Part shown: positions 34,050 to 44,272 of the stretch, piece after piece
Position numbering within the stretch: the stretch's first letter is position 1
How the letters are laid out: every line of letters starts with the position of its first letter
Assembly: GCF_000696095.1 (NCBI RefSeq)
Contig: NZ_BAYX01000010.1
Span: 1-64,000 of the forward strand
DNA: 64,000 nucleotides
Direction: 5' to 3'
Source: Rhizobium rhizogenes NBRC 13257
Lineage (GTDB): Bacteria; Pseudomonadota; Alphaproteobacteria; Rhizobiales; Rhizobiaceae
Notes under the pieces: model-generated
What the model saw: the letters and a program-made list of their open reading frames with translations, nothing else
What the model was told of the DNA's origin: nothing
Databases searched by the model: none
Position numbers and translations under genes: made by a program

Positions 34050-35903
34050 ATGCCACACGACACGCCTTTGATTTCGACCATCGTCATGGGCCTTGTGCTG
34101 GCATTCATTTTTGGCGCCATCGCCAATCGATTCAAACTGCCGCCGCTTGTGGGTTATCTCATCGCCGGCGTGCTTGCAGGCCCGCATACGCCGGGCTTCG
34201 TCGCCGACCAAGGTCTTGCACCTGAACTCGCTGAAATCGGCGTCATTCTCCTGATGTTCGGCGTCGGCCTGCATTTTTCGCTGAAAGACCTGCTGTCGGT
34301 GCGCGGCATAGCCGTCCCCGGCGCCATCGTCCAGATCGGCTTTGCCACCCTGCTCGGCTGGGGGCTCGGCGCGCTGATGGGCTGGCCGCTCGGCGGCAGC
34401 CTGGTCTTCGGCCTAGCGCTCTCCGTCGCCTCGACTGTCGTTCTGTTGAAAGCCCTGCAGGAACGGCGGCTGATCGAGACCGAGCGCGGCAAGATCGCCG
34501 TTGGATGGCTAATCGTCGAGGATCTGGCCATGGTGCTGGCCCTCGTCCTCATTCCCGCCGCCGCCAGCATTTCCGGCAACGGCCATGGCGCGGTCGAGCC
34601 GCTATCGGCCGGCCTCAACCGGTTGTTCGGTCTCGACATGGGCATTACCGGCATCATCGCCATGACGCTCTTCAAGGTCGCCGCCTTCGTCGGACTGATG
34701 CTGGTCGTCGGCCGGCGGGTCATTCCCTGGATCCTGCATCGCATCGCCCATACCGGCTCGCGCGAGCTCTTCCGCCTCGGCGTTCTTGCCATCGCGCTCG
34801 GTGTCGCCTTCGGGGCCGCGAAACTCTTCGGCGTATCGCTGGCGCTCGGCGCCTTCTTCGCCGGCATGATTCTCGCGGAAAGCGAGCTCAGCCACCGGGC
34901 GGCGCAGGAAAGCCTGCCGCTGCGCGATGCTTTCGCCGTGCTGTTCTTCGTCTCGGTCGGCATGCTGTTCGACCCCAACATCCTGATCGAAAACCCTCTG
35001 CCGCTGCTGGCGACGGTGTTCATCATCATCATCGGTAAATCTGCCGCCGCCTTCTTCATTGTTCTGGCCTTCCGCAAGCCGATGAGTACGGCATTGATCA
35101 TCTCGGCCAGTCTGGCGCAGATCGGCGAATTCTCCTTCATCCTCGCCGCCCTCGGCGTCGAGCTCGGCCTATTGCCAAGCGAAGGCCGCGACCTGATCCT
35201 CGGCGGCGCGATCATCTCGATCATCCTCAATCCGCTTGTCTTCTTCGCGTGTGACTGGCTGCGGAAGAGACTGGACGGTAAGCGCCCGAGCGAAGTACCG
35301 GAGGTGGTCGAGCCCGCCGCGCAGGCTGAGCAACCCTCGGCAAGCGAAGCTCCACCGGCCGCTGCCGAGCAGCCCTCCCCCGTTGCTGTCGACGAGGAGG
35401 AGCGCACGGTTACGCTCACCGGCCACGCCATCCTGATCGGTTACGGCCGCGTCGGCAGCATCGTCGGGGAAAATCTCAAATCATCCGGAACGCCTTTCGT
35501 GGTCATCGAGGATGCAGAAAAGCGCATCGCCGAGCTGAAGCTGGCGGAGATCGAGACGATCTACGGCAACGCCGCCTCCGCGAAGACCCTCGAATATGCC
35601 AATATCGCCGAGGCCCGCAGTCTGGTCATCGCCATCCCCAACACCTTCGAAGCCTGCAGTGCGGCGGAACAGGCGCGCGCCATCAACCCATCGATCCTGA
35701 TCGTCGCTCGCGCCCATTCCGACGCTGAAATCGACGTGCTCAAGCAATATGGCGCCGATACCGTCATCATGGGAGAGCGGGAAATTGCGCTGGGCATGGT
35801 TGACCGGTTGGCTCAAGTGCATCATGACAGGCCGCACTATGAAGACGCGGAGCGTCCTGATATCATGACCGAACCGTCGGAACCTGCTCCGACGAAGGAA
35901 TGA
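34050..35903 (+). CDS. ybaL: CPA2-family cation/proton antiporter with TrkA-N domain (YbaL/KefB-like)
   Basis: 617 residues. About 12 membrane helices (residues 7-405) include LPPLVGYLIAGVLAGPHTPG and ASTVVLLKALQERRL. A Pro/Ala/Glu-rich linker follows (about 405-445), then a Rossmann-type RCK/TrkA-N domain with ILIGYGRVGSIVGENL (450-565) and an acidic tail. Proteins of this kind exchange K+ or Na+ for protons and are gated by the nucleotide-binding domain. It is a single rightward gene, 15 bp before a small membrane protein gene. Ion specificity cannot be read from sequence. Confidence 0.88.
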   Translation: MPHDTPLISTIVMGLVLAFIFGAIANRFKLPPLVGYLIAGVLAGPHTPGFVADQGLAPELAEIGVILLMFGVGLHFSLKDLLSVRGIAVPGAIVQIGFATLLGWGLGALMGWPLGGSLVFGLALSVASTVVLLKALQERRLIETERGKIAVGWLIVEDLAMVLALVLIPAAASISGNGHGAVEPLSAGLNRLFGLDMGITGIIAMTLFKVAAFVGLMLVVGRRVIPWILHRIAHTGSRELFRLGVLAIALGVAFGAAKLFGVSLALGAFFAGMILAESELSHRAAQESLPLRDAFAVLFFVSVGMLFDPNILIENPLPLLATVFIIIIGKSAAAFFIVLAFRKPMSTALIISASLAQIGEFSFILAALGVELGLLPSEGRDLILGGAIISIILNPLVFFACDWLRKRLDGKRPSEVPEVVEPAAQAEQPSASEAPPAAAEQPSPVAVDEEERTVTLTGHAILIGYGRVGSIVGENLKSSGTPFVVIEDAEKRIAELKLAEIETIYGNAASAKTLEYANIAEARSLVIAIPNTFEACSAAEQARAINPSILIVARAHSDAEIDVLKQYGADTVIMGEREIALGMVDRLAQVHHDRPHYEDAERPDIMTEPSEPAPTKE

Positions 35904-35918
35904 AGGCCTTTATAACCG

Positions 35919-36338
35919 TTGAACCCGTTCGAATTCGGCGCCGCCGACAACGAAGAGAACGATGAGAGGACGCACCACGCCGGAACGCGCGTGATCGCCT
36001 CGCTGTTCGTCGCCTTCTTCGCCTATCTCGGACTGGCGCTCGGTGGCGGCATCAATCTCGCCGCGCGGGCGGATGCGGAAGCCTTTTCCTCGGGCAGGGA
36101 CAGCCAACCGCTTTACATCGCCCAGCGCGATCCGTTGCGCGGCATGGTCGTCGCCGACCGCTCGGCCCTGCCGAAAGCCACCTGGCACGATATCGGGCCG
36201 ATAACGCTCGCGGCCATTCCGTCTTTCGGACGTCTCATCGACCCGTGGCAGCCGCGCGATCGCGGCGACGTCACGCGACCGGAAATCTTTACATTTCGCG
36301 CCTATCTCGCCCGCGCGCCGCCGGCCAGCCTCGTCTGA
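35919..36338 (+). CDS. Hypothetical single-span membrane protein
   Basis: Up to 139 residues from TTG 35919; GTG 35991 is an alternative start just before the membrane helix (VIASLFVAFFAYLGLALGGG). A polar C-terminal domain follows with GMVVADRSALPKATWHDIGP. It lies between the antiporter and secDF on the same strand. I recognise no family. Confidence 0.5.
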   Translation: MNPFEFGAADNEENDERTHHAGTRVIASLFVAFFAYLGLALGGGINLAARADAEAFSSGRDSQPLYIAQRDPLRGMVVADRSALPKATWHDIGPITLAAIPSFGRLIDPWQPRDRGDVTRPEIFTFRAYLARAPPASLV

Positions 36339-36431
36339 CCGGTTAACGCGCCCATCGGCGCATCCCCGACATGACCTACGTCCGCCAGCGGCCCCGCCGC
36401 GGGCATAAGTGTATTTCCAAGGATAATACCC

Positions 36432-38990
36432 ATGCGCACTTCACGATGGCTGGTGGCACTCTACTCGGTGATCATCGTGCTTGGCTTTCTCGTTGCCTTG
36501 CCGAACGTACTTCCGCAGTCGACCCTCAGCAAAATCCCAAACTGGCTGCCGCATAGCCAGGTACCACTCGGCCTCGACCTTCGCGGCGGCTCCTATCTCG
36601 TCCTCGAAGTCGATGAGAAGGATCTGACCAACGGCCGGCTGCAATCCTTGCAGCAGGATTCGCGCCGCGTCCTGCGCGACAAGAACATCCTGACCCGCTC
36701 GATCGTCCGCAACGGCGACCAGATCGTCGTAACGCTCACCGATCCGACGCAGAGCGGCGATGCGGTGACCCAGCTGCAGACGCTTGCCAACACGATCACA
36801 TCCGGTCTTTCAGCCGGCCAGTCCGACCTGACGATCGCCCCGAACGCCGGCGCGATCACCATGTCCTTCTCGAAGGCCGGTATCGCCAGCAACGTCGATT
36901 CCGCCGTCCAGCAGAGCCTGGAAGTCATCCGCAAGCGTGTCGACCAGGTGGGCGTCGCCGAGCCGACCATCCAGCGCGTCGGTCCCAACCGCGTTCTCGT
37001 GCAGCTTCCAGGCGCACAGGACCCGTCGCGCCTGCGCGAGCTTCTCGGCTCGACCGCGAAGATGTCCTTCCATCTGCTCGCCGACAATGTCGATCCGAAC
37101 AATCCCGGCCCCGGCGTCACGATCCTCAAGGACGAGCAGGGCCAGAGCTATCCGGTGCTCGATCGTATCGAGCTTTCCGGCGACCGCCTGACCGACGCCC
37201 GCGTCAGCTTCGATCCGAACACGCATGAGCCACTGGTCACCTTCCGCTTCGACAGCGCCGGCGCCAACCGCTTTGCGGAAATCACCCGCGAAAATGTCGG
37301 CAAGCCTTTCGCCATCGTGCTCGACAACAAGGTGCTGAGCGCACCGAATATCCGCGAGCCGATCACCGGCGGTTCGGGCCAGATCTCCGGCAACTTCACC
37401 GCCGATAGCGCCACCACGCTCGCAGCCCTGCTGCGCGCCGGCGCCCTGCCGGCCAAGCTGACGGTCATCGAAGAACGCACCGTCGGCGCCGACCTCGGCG
37501 CCGATGCGATCCAGAAGGGCATCTATAGCGGCCTGGTGGGCTTCGTCTTGGTTGCCGCCTTCATCTTCGTACTCTACGGCGCCTGGGGTATCCTCGCCAA
37601 TATTGCACTGCTCATCCACACGATTCTGACCTTCTCGGCCCTGACACTGGTCGGTGCCACGCTGACGCTGCCCGGCATCGCCGGCATCGTCCTCGGTATC
37701 GGCCTTGCGGTTGATGCCAACGTTCTCATCAACGAACGTATCCGCGAAGAAACCCGCAAGGGCCGCGGTGCCTTCGCCGCCATCGATAACGGCTTCAGGA
37801 AGGCCTATTCGACGATTATCGACGGCAACATGACAGCCCTGATCGCGGCTGCCATCCTGTTCTACTTTGGCTCCGGCCCGGTTCGCGGCTTTGCCGTCAC
37901 CATGGGTCTCGGCCTCATTATCTCGATGTTCACCTCCGTCGCCTTCGTGCGCGTCGTGATGATCGCCATCACCCGTCGCCGCAAGCTGAAGGTGCTCAAC
38001 ATCAGGCCGCTGATCCCCTTCAGCCCCTATGACAAGCACATTCACTTCATGAAGGCCCGCTTCTTTGGCGTCACCGTCTCGGCGATCCTGTCGATCGCCT
38101 CGGTGGTACTGTTCATCCATCCGGGCCTCAACTACGGCGTCGATTTCCGCGGCGGCATCCAGATGTCGGTCAAGACCAAGGACGCGGCCGACTTGTCGAC
38201 GTTCCGCGAGGGCCTGAACACACTCGGCCTCGGCGAAATCTCACTGCAGTCTTTCGGCGACAACAACAGTATCCTTGTCCGCGCCCAGCGCCAGGACGGC
38301 GGCGAAGAGGCACAGACAGCCGCGGTGACCAAGCTCAAGGCAGAAATCACCAAGATCGACCCAGCCGCGACCATTGAAGGCACCGATGTCATCGGTCCGA
38401 AGGTCTCGGGCGAGCTTGCCTGGGCCGGCATCCTGTCGGTCGTGATCGCCAGCCTGGCGATGCTCGTCTACATCTGGGTGCGGTTCGAATGGCCGTTCGC
38501 GGTCGGCGCCATCGTCACGTTGGTCCTCGACGTCACCAAGGCGATCGGCTTCTTCGCGATCACCGGCCTCGATTTCAACCTGACGGCCATCGCCGCGATC
38601 CTGACGCTTGTGGGATACTCGGTGAACGACAAGGTTGTGGTCTATGACCGTATGCGTGAAAACATGCGGCTCTACAAGTCGATGCCGCTGCGCGACATCA
38701 TCGACAAGTCGATCAACGAGACCCTGGCGCGAAGCCTCTATACCAACGCCACCGCCTTCCTGGCGCTGGTGCCGATGGCGATCTGGGGCGGCAGCGCCGT
38801 CTCCAGCTTCGCGATCCCGATGGTGTTCGGCATACTTGTCGCTGGCGCCTCGTCGATCTTCATCGCCGCGCCGATCCTGCTCTTCCTCGGCGACTGGCGC
38901 CGCCGCCATGCCAAAGCGGTTGCCAACGATGCAACGCCGGCTGACGAGAAATCCGGCAAGGACAACAAGCAGATCCCGGCCGCCGAATAA
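36432..38990 (+). CDS. secDF: Fused protein-export protein SecDF
   Basis: 852 residues joining SecD and SecF in one chain. The SecD half has an N-terminal helix, VPLGLDLRGGSYLVLEVDEK, the periplasmic P1 head, and six-helix membrane bundle with GIVLGIGLAVDANVLINERI. The SecF half begins near residue 535 with GLNYGVDFRGGIQMSVKTK and continues with GYSVNDKVVVYDRMRENM. SecDF uses the proton gradient to pull preproteins out of SecYEG. An intact single frame supports a genuine fusion. yajC is not adjacent. Confidence 0.95.
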   Translation: MRTSRWLVALYSVIIVLGFLVALPNVLPQSTLSKIPNWLPHSQVPLGLDLRGGSYLVLEVDEKDLTNGRLQSLQQDSRRVLRDKNILTRSIVRNGDQIVVTLTDPTQSGDAVTQLQTLANTITSGLSAGQSDLTIAPNAGAITMSFSKAGIASNVDSAVQQSLEVIRKRVDQVGVAEPTIQRVGPNRVLVQLPGAQDPSRLRELLGSTAKMSFHLLADNVDPNNPGPGVTILKDEQGQSYPVLDRIELSGDRLTDARVSFDPNTHEPLVTFRFDSAGANRFAEITRENVGKPFAIVLDNKVLSAPNIREPITGGSGQISGNFTADSATTLAALLRAGALPAKLTVIEERTVGADLGADAIQKGIYSGLVGFVLVAAFIFVLYGAWGILANIALLIHTILTFSALTLVGATLTLPGIAGIVLGIGLAVDANVLINERIREETRKGRGAFAAIDNGFRKAYSTIIDGNMTALIAAAILFYFGSGPVRGFAVTMGLGLIISMFTSVAFVRVVMIAITRRRKLKVLNIRPLIPFSPYDKHIHFMKARFFGVTVSAILSIASVVLFIHPGLNYGVDFRGGIQMSVKTKDAADLSTFREGLNTLGLGEISLQSFGDNNSILVRAQRQDGGEEAQTAAVTKLKAEITKIDPAATIEGTDVIGPKVSGELAWAGILSVVIASLAMLVYIWVRFEWPFAVGAIVTLVLDVTKAIGFFAITGLDFNLTAIAAILTLVGYSVNDKVVVYDRMRENMRLYKSMPLRDIIDKSINETLARSLYTNATAFLALVPMAIWGGSAVSSFAIPMVFGILVAGASSIFIAAPILLFLGDWRRRHAKAVANDATPADEKSGKDNKQIPAAE

Positions 38991-39011
38991 GCAGCGGATC
39001 GACATGAATGA

Positions 39012-39038
39012 GGACGTGCCCGGTCTCCGGGCACGTCC
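39012..39038. terminator. Hairpin between convergent secDF and SMP-30 genes
   Basis: A perfect 12-bp stem (GGACGTGCCCGG and its complement, loop TCT) lies between the two convergent genes. No T-run follows on either strand, so it may act as a bidirectional barrier or stabilise 3' ends. Confidence 0.55.
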
Positions 39039-39062
39039 AAGCAGTCTTCAGGCTAGATCGCT

Positions 39063-39935
39063 CTAGATGGACGGCATATGCAGCGGCAGCCCCGGACGTG
39101 GCGCCACTATTCTTTCCAAAGCACCGTTTTCCTGCTCGCTAATGAGCGCATATTTTCCGTCGGGCGTGAAAGCGATGTTGCCCGGCCGCATGCCGTTGGT
39201 GCGGATCCGGCCGGTAATCTTTCCGGCGGGATCGATCAGGCAGACTTCGCCCAGCCCGTAGAGCGCGCAATAAAGCACGCCATCGCGATCGAAGGCCATG
39301 CCCGCAGGGCCGCGCAGCGCCGTGACGGCGGGCGTCGGTATCACCTGTGCAAACAGCTCCTGCCGTGCGCCGACGACCTGACGATGGATTTTCCCGGTCA
39401 GGGTCTCGCTGTAATAGAGCCGCCCGTCCGAACCGAAGGCGATGCCGCTGGCATGGAGCAGGCCGGTCGCGAGCACCCGCAACACGCGGCCCTCGCCGGG
39501 GTCGATCTGATAGACGCGGCCATTATAGGGAGCTCGGAAGAAATCCGGATTGATATCGGAGCCTTCGTGCAGATCGGAGGCGCGGACACCGGAATCGGTC
39601 ATATAGAGCAAGCCGTCCGGGCCGAAGGCAAGATCGTTCGGATACAGAAACGGGCCGTCGCTGCCGCCTTCGATGACCTGCAGCGTCCGGCCTTCCGGCG
39701 AGAGGCGAACCAGGGAATTTTCAGAGCCGCCGGCTACCCAGAAGCAATTGTTGCCATCGACAGCGAGGCCGCTTGGCAGGCCGCCGGGTCGGCAGACCTC
39801 ATGACGTGTCCCGTTGGCGGCAATCACGCTCAGGCAGCGGCGACTGTCGCCCATCTCCACCAGCGCGACGCGCCCATCCGGCAGACCAACCGGCCCTCCA
39901 GGCTGGCGCAATCCGGTGGCGATTGTCTCGTTCAT
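39063..39935 (-). CDS. SMP-30/gluconolactonase-like beta-propeller protein
   Basis: 290 residues with repeated propeller blades: GGPVGLPDGRVALVE, LPSGLAVDGNNCFWVAGG, YPNDLAFGPDGLLYMTDSGV and GMAFDRDGVLYCALYG. The Asn-Asp in YPNDLAF and Glu near the N-terminus fit the metal site of the SMP-30/lactonase family, which hydrolyses sugar-acid lactones. It is a single gene convergent with secDF. The substrate is unknown. Confidence 0.8.
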   Translation of the reverse strand: MNETIATGLRQPGGPVGLPDGRVALVEMGDSRRCLSVIAANGTRHEVCRPGGLPSGLAVDGNNCFWVAGGSENSLVRLSPEGRTLQVIEGGSDGPFLYPNDLAFGPDGLLYMTDSGVRASDLHEGSDINPDFFRAPYNGRVYQIDPGEGRVLRVLATGLLHASGIAFGSDGRLYYSETLTGKIHRQVVGARQELFAQVIPTPAVTALRGPAGMAFDRDGVLYCALYGLGEVCLIDPAGKITGRIRTNGMRPGNIAFTPDGKYALISEQENGALERIVAPRPGLPLHMPSI

Positions 39936-40198
39936 GCTCGGGACCCCTCACCTCTGCGCTCCAAAAATCGACTGTCACAAATGTTACATAAGTACGCAAA
40001 AGGCCGTTTTCGAGCAGGCATTCGTTAAATCTGAAGTAGTTCCTCGGCGGGAAGGTCACATCGGCGTGTAAAACCGGCCGAACTTGACAGTTTTGGACAA
40101 TTGGGAACATTCATCGAACATTCGGATATGATTGCGATCGTGATTCGCCGCCGATTCCGCATTCGCGCGCCTGCCGTGCGAAGCCTTCAGGAGAGCCC

Positions 40199-42268
40199 AT
40201 GAGCGCCGCCTATCTGGAAAAGCTGAACCCGGAGCAGCGGCTGGCGGTGGAGCACGGCACCACGGTCGAAGGCAGCCATATTGCCGGGCCGCTGCTGGTG
40301 ATTGCCGGCGCCGGCTCCGGCAAGACCAACACGCTCGCCCACCGCGTCGCACATCTGATCGTCAAGGGCGCCGATCCCCGCCGTATCCTGCTGATGACCT
40401 TTTCCCGACGCGCCGCCGCCGAAATGGGCCGCCGCGTCGAGCGCATCTGCCGCGAGATTCTCGGCGCCAATGCCGGCATCATGGCCGACGCGCTCGCCTG
40501 GACCGGCACGTTTCACGGCATCGGCGCGCGGCTTCTCAGAGACTACGCCGAGCAGATCGGCCTCGACCCCGCCTTCACGATCCATGATCGCGAGGACAGT
40601 GCCGACCTGATGAACCTCATTCGGCACGATCTCGGCTTCTCCAAACTGGAAAGCCGCTTCCCGACCAAGGGGACGTGCCTTGCCATCTATTCCCGCGCCG
40701 TCAATTCGGAAGCGCCGCTCGAAGAGATGCTGCGCGATTTCTTCCCCTGGTGCGCCACTTGGGACAAGCAGCTGCGCGACCTCTTTGCCGCCTATGTCGA
40801 GGCCAAGCAGGCGCAGAACGTTCTCGATTACGACGACCTGCTGCTCTACTGGGCGCACATGCTGCACGAACCGCTGATCGCGGAAGACATTGGCGGCCGC
40901 TTCGACCATGTGCTGGTCGACGAATATCAGGATACCAACCGGCTGCAATCGTCGATCCTGCTGGCGCTGAAGCCCGATGGCCAGGGGCTGACCGTGGTCG
41001 GCGACGATGCGCAGTCGATCTATTCCTTTCGCGCCGCGACGGTGCGCAACATTCTCGATTTCCCCACCGCCTTCACGCCATCAGCCAATATCGTCACGCT
41101 CGACCGTAACTATCGCTCGACGCAGCCGATCCTTGCCGCCGCCAATGCGGTCATCGACCTCGCCTCCGAACGCTTCACCAAAAACCTGCGCACGGAGCGC
41201 CAGAGCGCCGAACGCCCGCGGCTGGTGACGGTGCGCGACGAGGCCGATCAGGCGCGCTATATCGCCGACCAGGTGCTGAAAAACCGCGAGAGCGGCGCGA
41301 AGCTGAAGCAGCAGGCCGTGCTGTTTCGCACCTCAAGTCACAGCGGGCCGCTGGAAATCGAGCTGACCCGCCGCAACATTCCGTTCGTCAAATTCGGCGG
41401 ACTGAAGTTTCTCGACAGCACCCATGTCAAGGATATGCTGGCCGCCCTTCGCTTTGCCCAGAACCCGCGCGACCGCGTCGCCGGCTTCCGGCTGATGCAG
41501 CTGATTCCGGGCGTCGGCCCCTCGACCGCGCAGCGCGTGCTCGACCATATCGGCGAAGAGGCCAGCCCGATGGCGGCTCTTGCCGAGTTTCCGGCACCGC
41601 CGCGCTCGGGCGAGGACTGGACGGGTTTCGTTGCGACCATGCAGGAGCTGAAGAGCGGCAAGGCCGGCTGGCCGGCCGAAATCGGCCTCGTGCGGCAATG
41701 GTACGAACCACATCTGGAACGGGCGCATGAGGATGCCTCGACGCGGCAGGCCGACCTGATCCAGCTCGAGCAGATTGCCGGCGGCTACGGCTCGCGCGAG
41801 CGCTTCCTCACCGAACTGACGCTCGACCCGCCGGATGCCACCAGCGACCAGGCCGGCGTGCCGTTGCTCGACGAGGACTATCTCATCCTCTCGACCATTC
41901 ATTCCGCCAAGGGTCAGGAATGGACGAAGGTCTTCCTCCTTAACGCTGTCGATGGCTGCATCCCGGCCGACCTCGCCGTCGGATCATCCGCCGAGATCGA
42001 GGAGGAGCGGCGGCTGCTCTATGTCGCGATGACCCGCGCCAAGGACGGCCTCGACCTGGTCATCCCGCAACGCTTCTTCACCCACGGCCAGCACTCGCAG
42101 GGCGACCGGCACGTCTTCGCCTCGCGTACCCGCTTCATTCCGGTGACTTTGCTGCAGTTCTTCGAAGTCTGCGGCTGGCCGCAGGCGCGATCAGACAGCC
42201 CCGCCGCGATCCAGGCGCGGCAGGTGCGCGTCGATGTCGGCGCGCGGATGCGCGGCATGTGGCGGTGA
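40199..42268 (+). CDS. UvrD/Rep-family superfamily 1 DNA helicase
   Basis: 689 residues with all SF1A helicase motifs in order: AGAGSGKT (Walker A), TFSRRAAAEM (Ia), DEYQDTN (II), VVGDDAQSIYSFR (III), LDRNYRST (IV), STIHSAKGQEW (V) and VAMTRAKD (VI). It unwinds DNA 3' to 5' by family analogy. It is shorter at the C-terminus than UvrD/PcrA and probably a second helicase besides the housekeeping UvrD. It stands alone and ends two bases from the convergent mmsB. Confidence 0.92.
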   Translation: MSAAYLEKLNPEQRLAVEHGTTVEGSHIAGPLLVIAGAGSGKTNTLAHRVAHLIVKGADPRRILLMTFSRRAAAEMGRRVERICREILGANAGIMADALAWTGTFHGIGARLLRDYAEQIGLDPAFTIHDREDSADLMNLIRHDLGFSKLESRFPTKGTCLAIYSRAVNSEAPLEEMLRDFFPWCATWDKQLRDLFAAYVEAKQAQNVLDYDDLLLYWAHMLHEPLIAEDIGGRFDHVLVDEYQDTNRLQSSILLALKPDGQGLTVVGDDAQSIYSFRAATVRNILDFPTAFTPSANIVTLDRNYRSTQPILAAANAVIDLASERFTKNLRTERQSAERPRLVTVRDEADQARYIADQVLKNRESGAKLKQQAVLFRTSSHSGPLEIELTRRNIPFVKFGGLKFLDSTHVKDMLAALRFAQNPRDRVAGFRLMQLIPGVGPSTAQRVLDHIGEEASPMAALAEFPAPPRSGEDWTGFVATMQELKSGKAGWPAEIGLVRQWYEPHLERAHEDASTRQADLIQLEQIAGGYGSRERFLTELTLDPPDATSDQAGVPLLDEDYLILSTIHSAKGQEWTKVFLLNAVDGCIPADLAVGSSAEIEEERRLLYVAMTRAKDGLDLVIPQRFFTHGQHSQGDRHVFASRTRFIPVTLLQFFEVCGWPQARSDSPAAIQARQVRVDVGARMRGMWR

Positions 42269-42270
42269 CG

Positions 42271-43152
42271 TCAGTTTAACTCCCGGAACATCTCGATGAT
42301 CGCCGAGAAATCGCGGCCGCCATTGCCCTGCTTTTCGAACAGCGCGAAGAGTTGTGCTGCCTCGGCGCCCAGCGGCGTCGATGCGCCGCTCGACAATGCC
42401 GCTTCCTGCGACAGGCGCAGATCCTTCAGCATCAGCGCCGCCGCAAAGCCGGGTTTGTAGTCGTTGTTGGCGGGTGACGTCGGCACCGGGCCCGGCACCG
42501 GGCAATAGGTGTTGATCGACCAGCATTGGCCTGAAGATGTCGAGGCGACGTCGAACAGCGCCTGATGCGAGAGGCCGAGCTTTTCGCCGAGAACGAAGGC
42601 TTCGCAGACGCCGATCATGGAAATGCCGAGGATCATGTTGTTGCAGATCTTCGCAGCCTGGCCGGCGCCGGCATCGCCGCAATGGACGATCTTCTTTCCC
42701 ATCACTTCCAAAAGCGGCTTGGCGGCCGCAAAACTCTCCGACGAGCCGCCGGCCATGAAGGTGAGCGTTCCCGCCGCCGCGCCGCCGGTGCCGCCGGAAA
42801 CCGGCGCGTCGAGCGACAGGCAACCGACATCCCCGGCCATGGCGTGCGCCTTGCGGGCGCTGTCGACATCGATGGTGGAGCTGTCGATCAGCAAGGTGCC
42901 CTTCGGCACCGAGCGCAAGATGTCGGTCCAGACGGTTAGCACGTGCTGACCTTTCGGCAACATGGTGATGACGGCTTCGGCGTCCGCCAGTGCCTCGGTC
43001 AGCACGCTTGCGGCCTTGACGCCCGTCGCCTCCGCTGCCTTCAGCATGTCATGCGAGAGGTCGAAGCCGATGACGGCGTGGCCGGCCTTGACCAGATTGG
43101 CGGCCATAGGGCCACCCATATTGCCGAGCCCGATGAATGCGATCCGTGTCAT
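42271..43152 (-). CDS. mmsB: 3-hydroxyisobutyrate dehydrogenase
   Basis: 293 residues from ATG 43152, which has GGAGGAG upstream; the frame is open further, but the Rossmann motif MTRIAFIGLGNMGGPMAANL starts here. Conserved elements are the substrate loop DAPVSGGTGGAAAGTLTFMA, catalytic Lys in GAGQAAKICNNMILG and GPVPTSPANNDYKPGF. It oxidises 3-hydroxyisobutyrate to methylmalonate semialdehyde with NAD+, a step of valine degradation. It is the last of eight genes in a leftward operon and follows the hydrolase that would make its substrate. Confidence 0.92.
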   Translation of the reverse strand: MTRIAFIGLGNMGGPMAANLVKAGHAVIGFDLSHDMLKAAEATGVKAASVLTEALADAEAVITMLPKGQHVLTVWTDILRSVPKGTLLIDSSTIDVDSARKAHAMAGDVGCLSLDAPVSGGTGGAAAGTLTFMAGGSSESFAAAKPLLEVMGKKIVHCGDAGAGQAAKICNNMILGISMIGVCEAFVLGEKLGLSHQALFDVASTSSGQCWSINTYCPVPGPVPTSPANNDYKPGFAAALMLKDLRLSQEAALSSGASTPLGAEAAQLFALFEKQGNGGRDFSAIIEMFRELN

Positions 43153-43174
43153 GATGCTCTCCTCCCATTCTCTC

Positions 43175-44233
43175 TTACGCTGCGAAAAGCGGCGGTTGCG
43201 CCGGTACGAAGAAGCGCTCGATGGCGGCGGCATCGACATCAGCAAGGCTTGCCGGCGACCATTTCGGATTACGGTCCTTATCGATGACAGCGGCACGCAC
43301 GCCTTCGTAGAAGTCCGGATTATACAATATGCCGAGGCAGGCACCGAGTTCACGATTGAGGCATTCGGCAAGGCTGGCGCTCGCCCGGCCGGCACGCAGA
43401 AGCCGCAAGGTCAATTTCAGGCTGGTCGGCGAGCGGGTGCGGATCGCCTCAGCCGTTTCAGCGGCGAAATCGCCGGGCTCACGCGCTAGCCCCTGCAGGA
43501 TATCCTCGACCGTGTCATGCGCCAAAGCCCGGTCGATTGCATCGCGGTTGGCAGCAAGACGGCTTTCGCCGGCATCGAGAGCCAGGCCTGCAATTGCCCT
43601 GTGCACATCTGTCGGCAATGCGGCGGAAGGCAGCGCAGCGATCCTCTCGATCAAGGCCAGCAAATCCGAAGAGGCAATGGAATGATCGGCCAACTCCGCA
43701 TGGATGGCATCGGCGGCATTGATGGCGAGACCGGTCAAACCCATCCAGGTGCCGGTTTCGCCGGGCATGTGCGACAGCAGCCAGGTGGCGCCGACATCGG
43801 GGAAATAGCCGATGCCGGTTTCGGGCATGGCAAGCCGCGTGCGCTCGGTGACGACACGGTGGCTACCATGCGCCGAGAGACCGACGCCGCCACCCATGGT
43901 GATGCCGTCCATCAGCGCCACATAAGGCTTGGGATAATGGGCAATGGCATGGTTGAGACGGAACTCCTCGCGCCAGAAGGTCTCGGCGCCATCCGATTTT
44001 TCCTTGCCGCTCTGGTGCAGCAGGCGGATGTCCCCGCCGGCGCACAAGGCCCGTTCGCCCTCCCCCTTGATGATGACGCTGGCGATGGAGGGATCGGCAG
44101 CGAAATCATCCAGCGCCGTCGCAATCGCCCGGATCATCGGCAATGTCAGGCTGTTCAGCGCCTGCGGCCGGTTGAGGCGGATGAGACCCGCCGATCCCCG
44201 GCGCTCGATGATGACCTCGTCCGTGCTGTCCAT
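43175..44233 (-). CDS. 3-hydroxyisobutyryl-CoA hydrolase (crotonase fold)
   Basis: 352 residues. The crotonase fold shows LIRLNRPQALNSL, oxyanion-hole sequences ALCAGGDIRLLH and MDGITMGGGVGLSAHG, and RLAMPETGIGYFPDVGATW. The length and the C-terminal region (NPKWSPASLADV) are those of HIBCH rather than enoyl-CoA hydratase. It releases 3-hydroxyisobutyrate from its CoA ester, feeding the dehydrogenase encoded 22 bp downstream. Confidence 0.9.
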   Translation of the reverse strand: MDSTDEVIIERRGSAGLIRLNRPQALNSLTLPMIRAIATALDDFAADPSIASVIIKGEGERALCAGGDIRLLHQSGKEKSDGAETFWREEFRLNHAIAHYPKPYVALMDGITMGGGVGLSAHGSHRVVTERTRLAMPETGIGYFPDVGATWLLSHMPGETGTWMGLTGLAINAADAIHAELADHSIASSDLLALIERIAALPSAALPTDVHRAIAGLALDAGESRLAANRDAIDRALAHDTVEDILQGLAREPGDFAAETAEAIRTRSPTSLKLTLRLLRAGRASASLAECLNRELGACLGILYNPDFYEGVRAAVIDKDRNPKWSPASLADVDAAAIERFFVPAQPPLFAA

Positions 44234-44272
44234 TCGAATCTCCCTATCCTTGCTTCCCTAATCAATAGGCGC

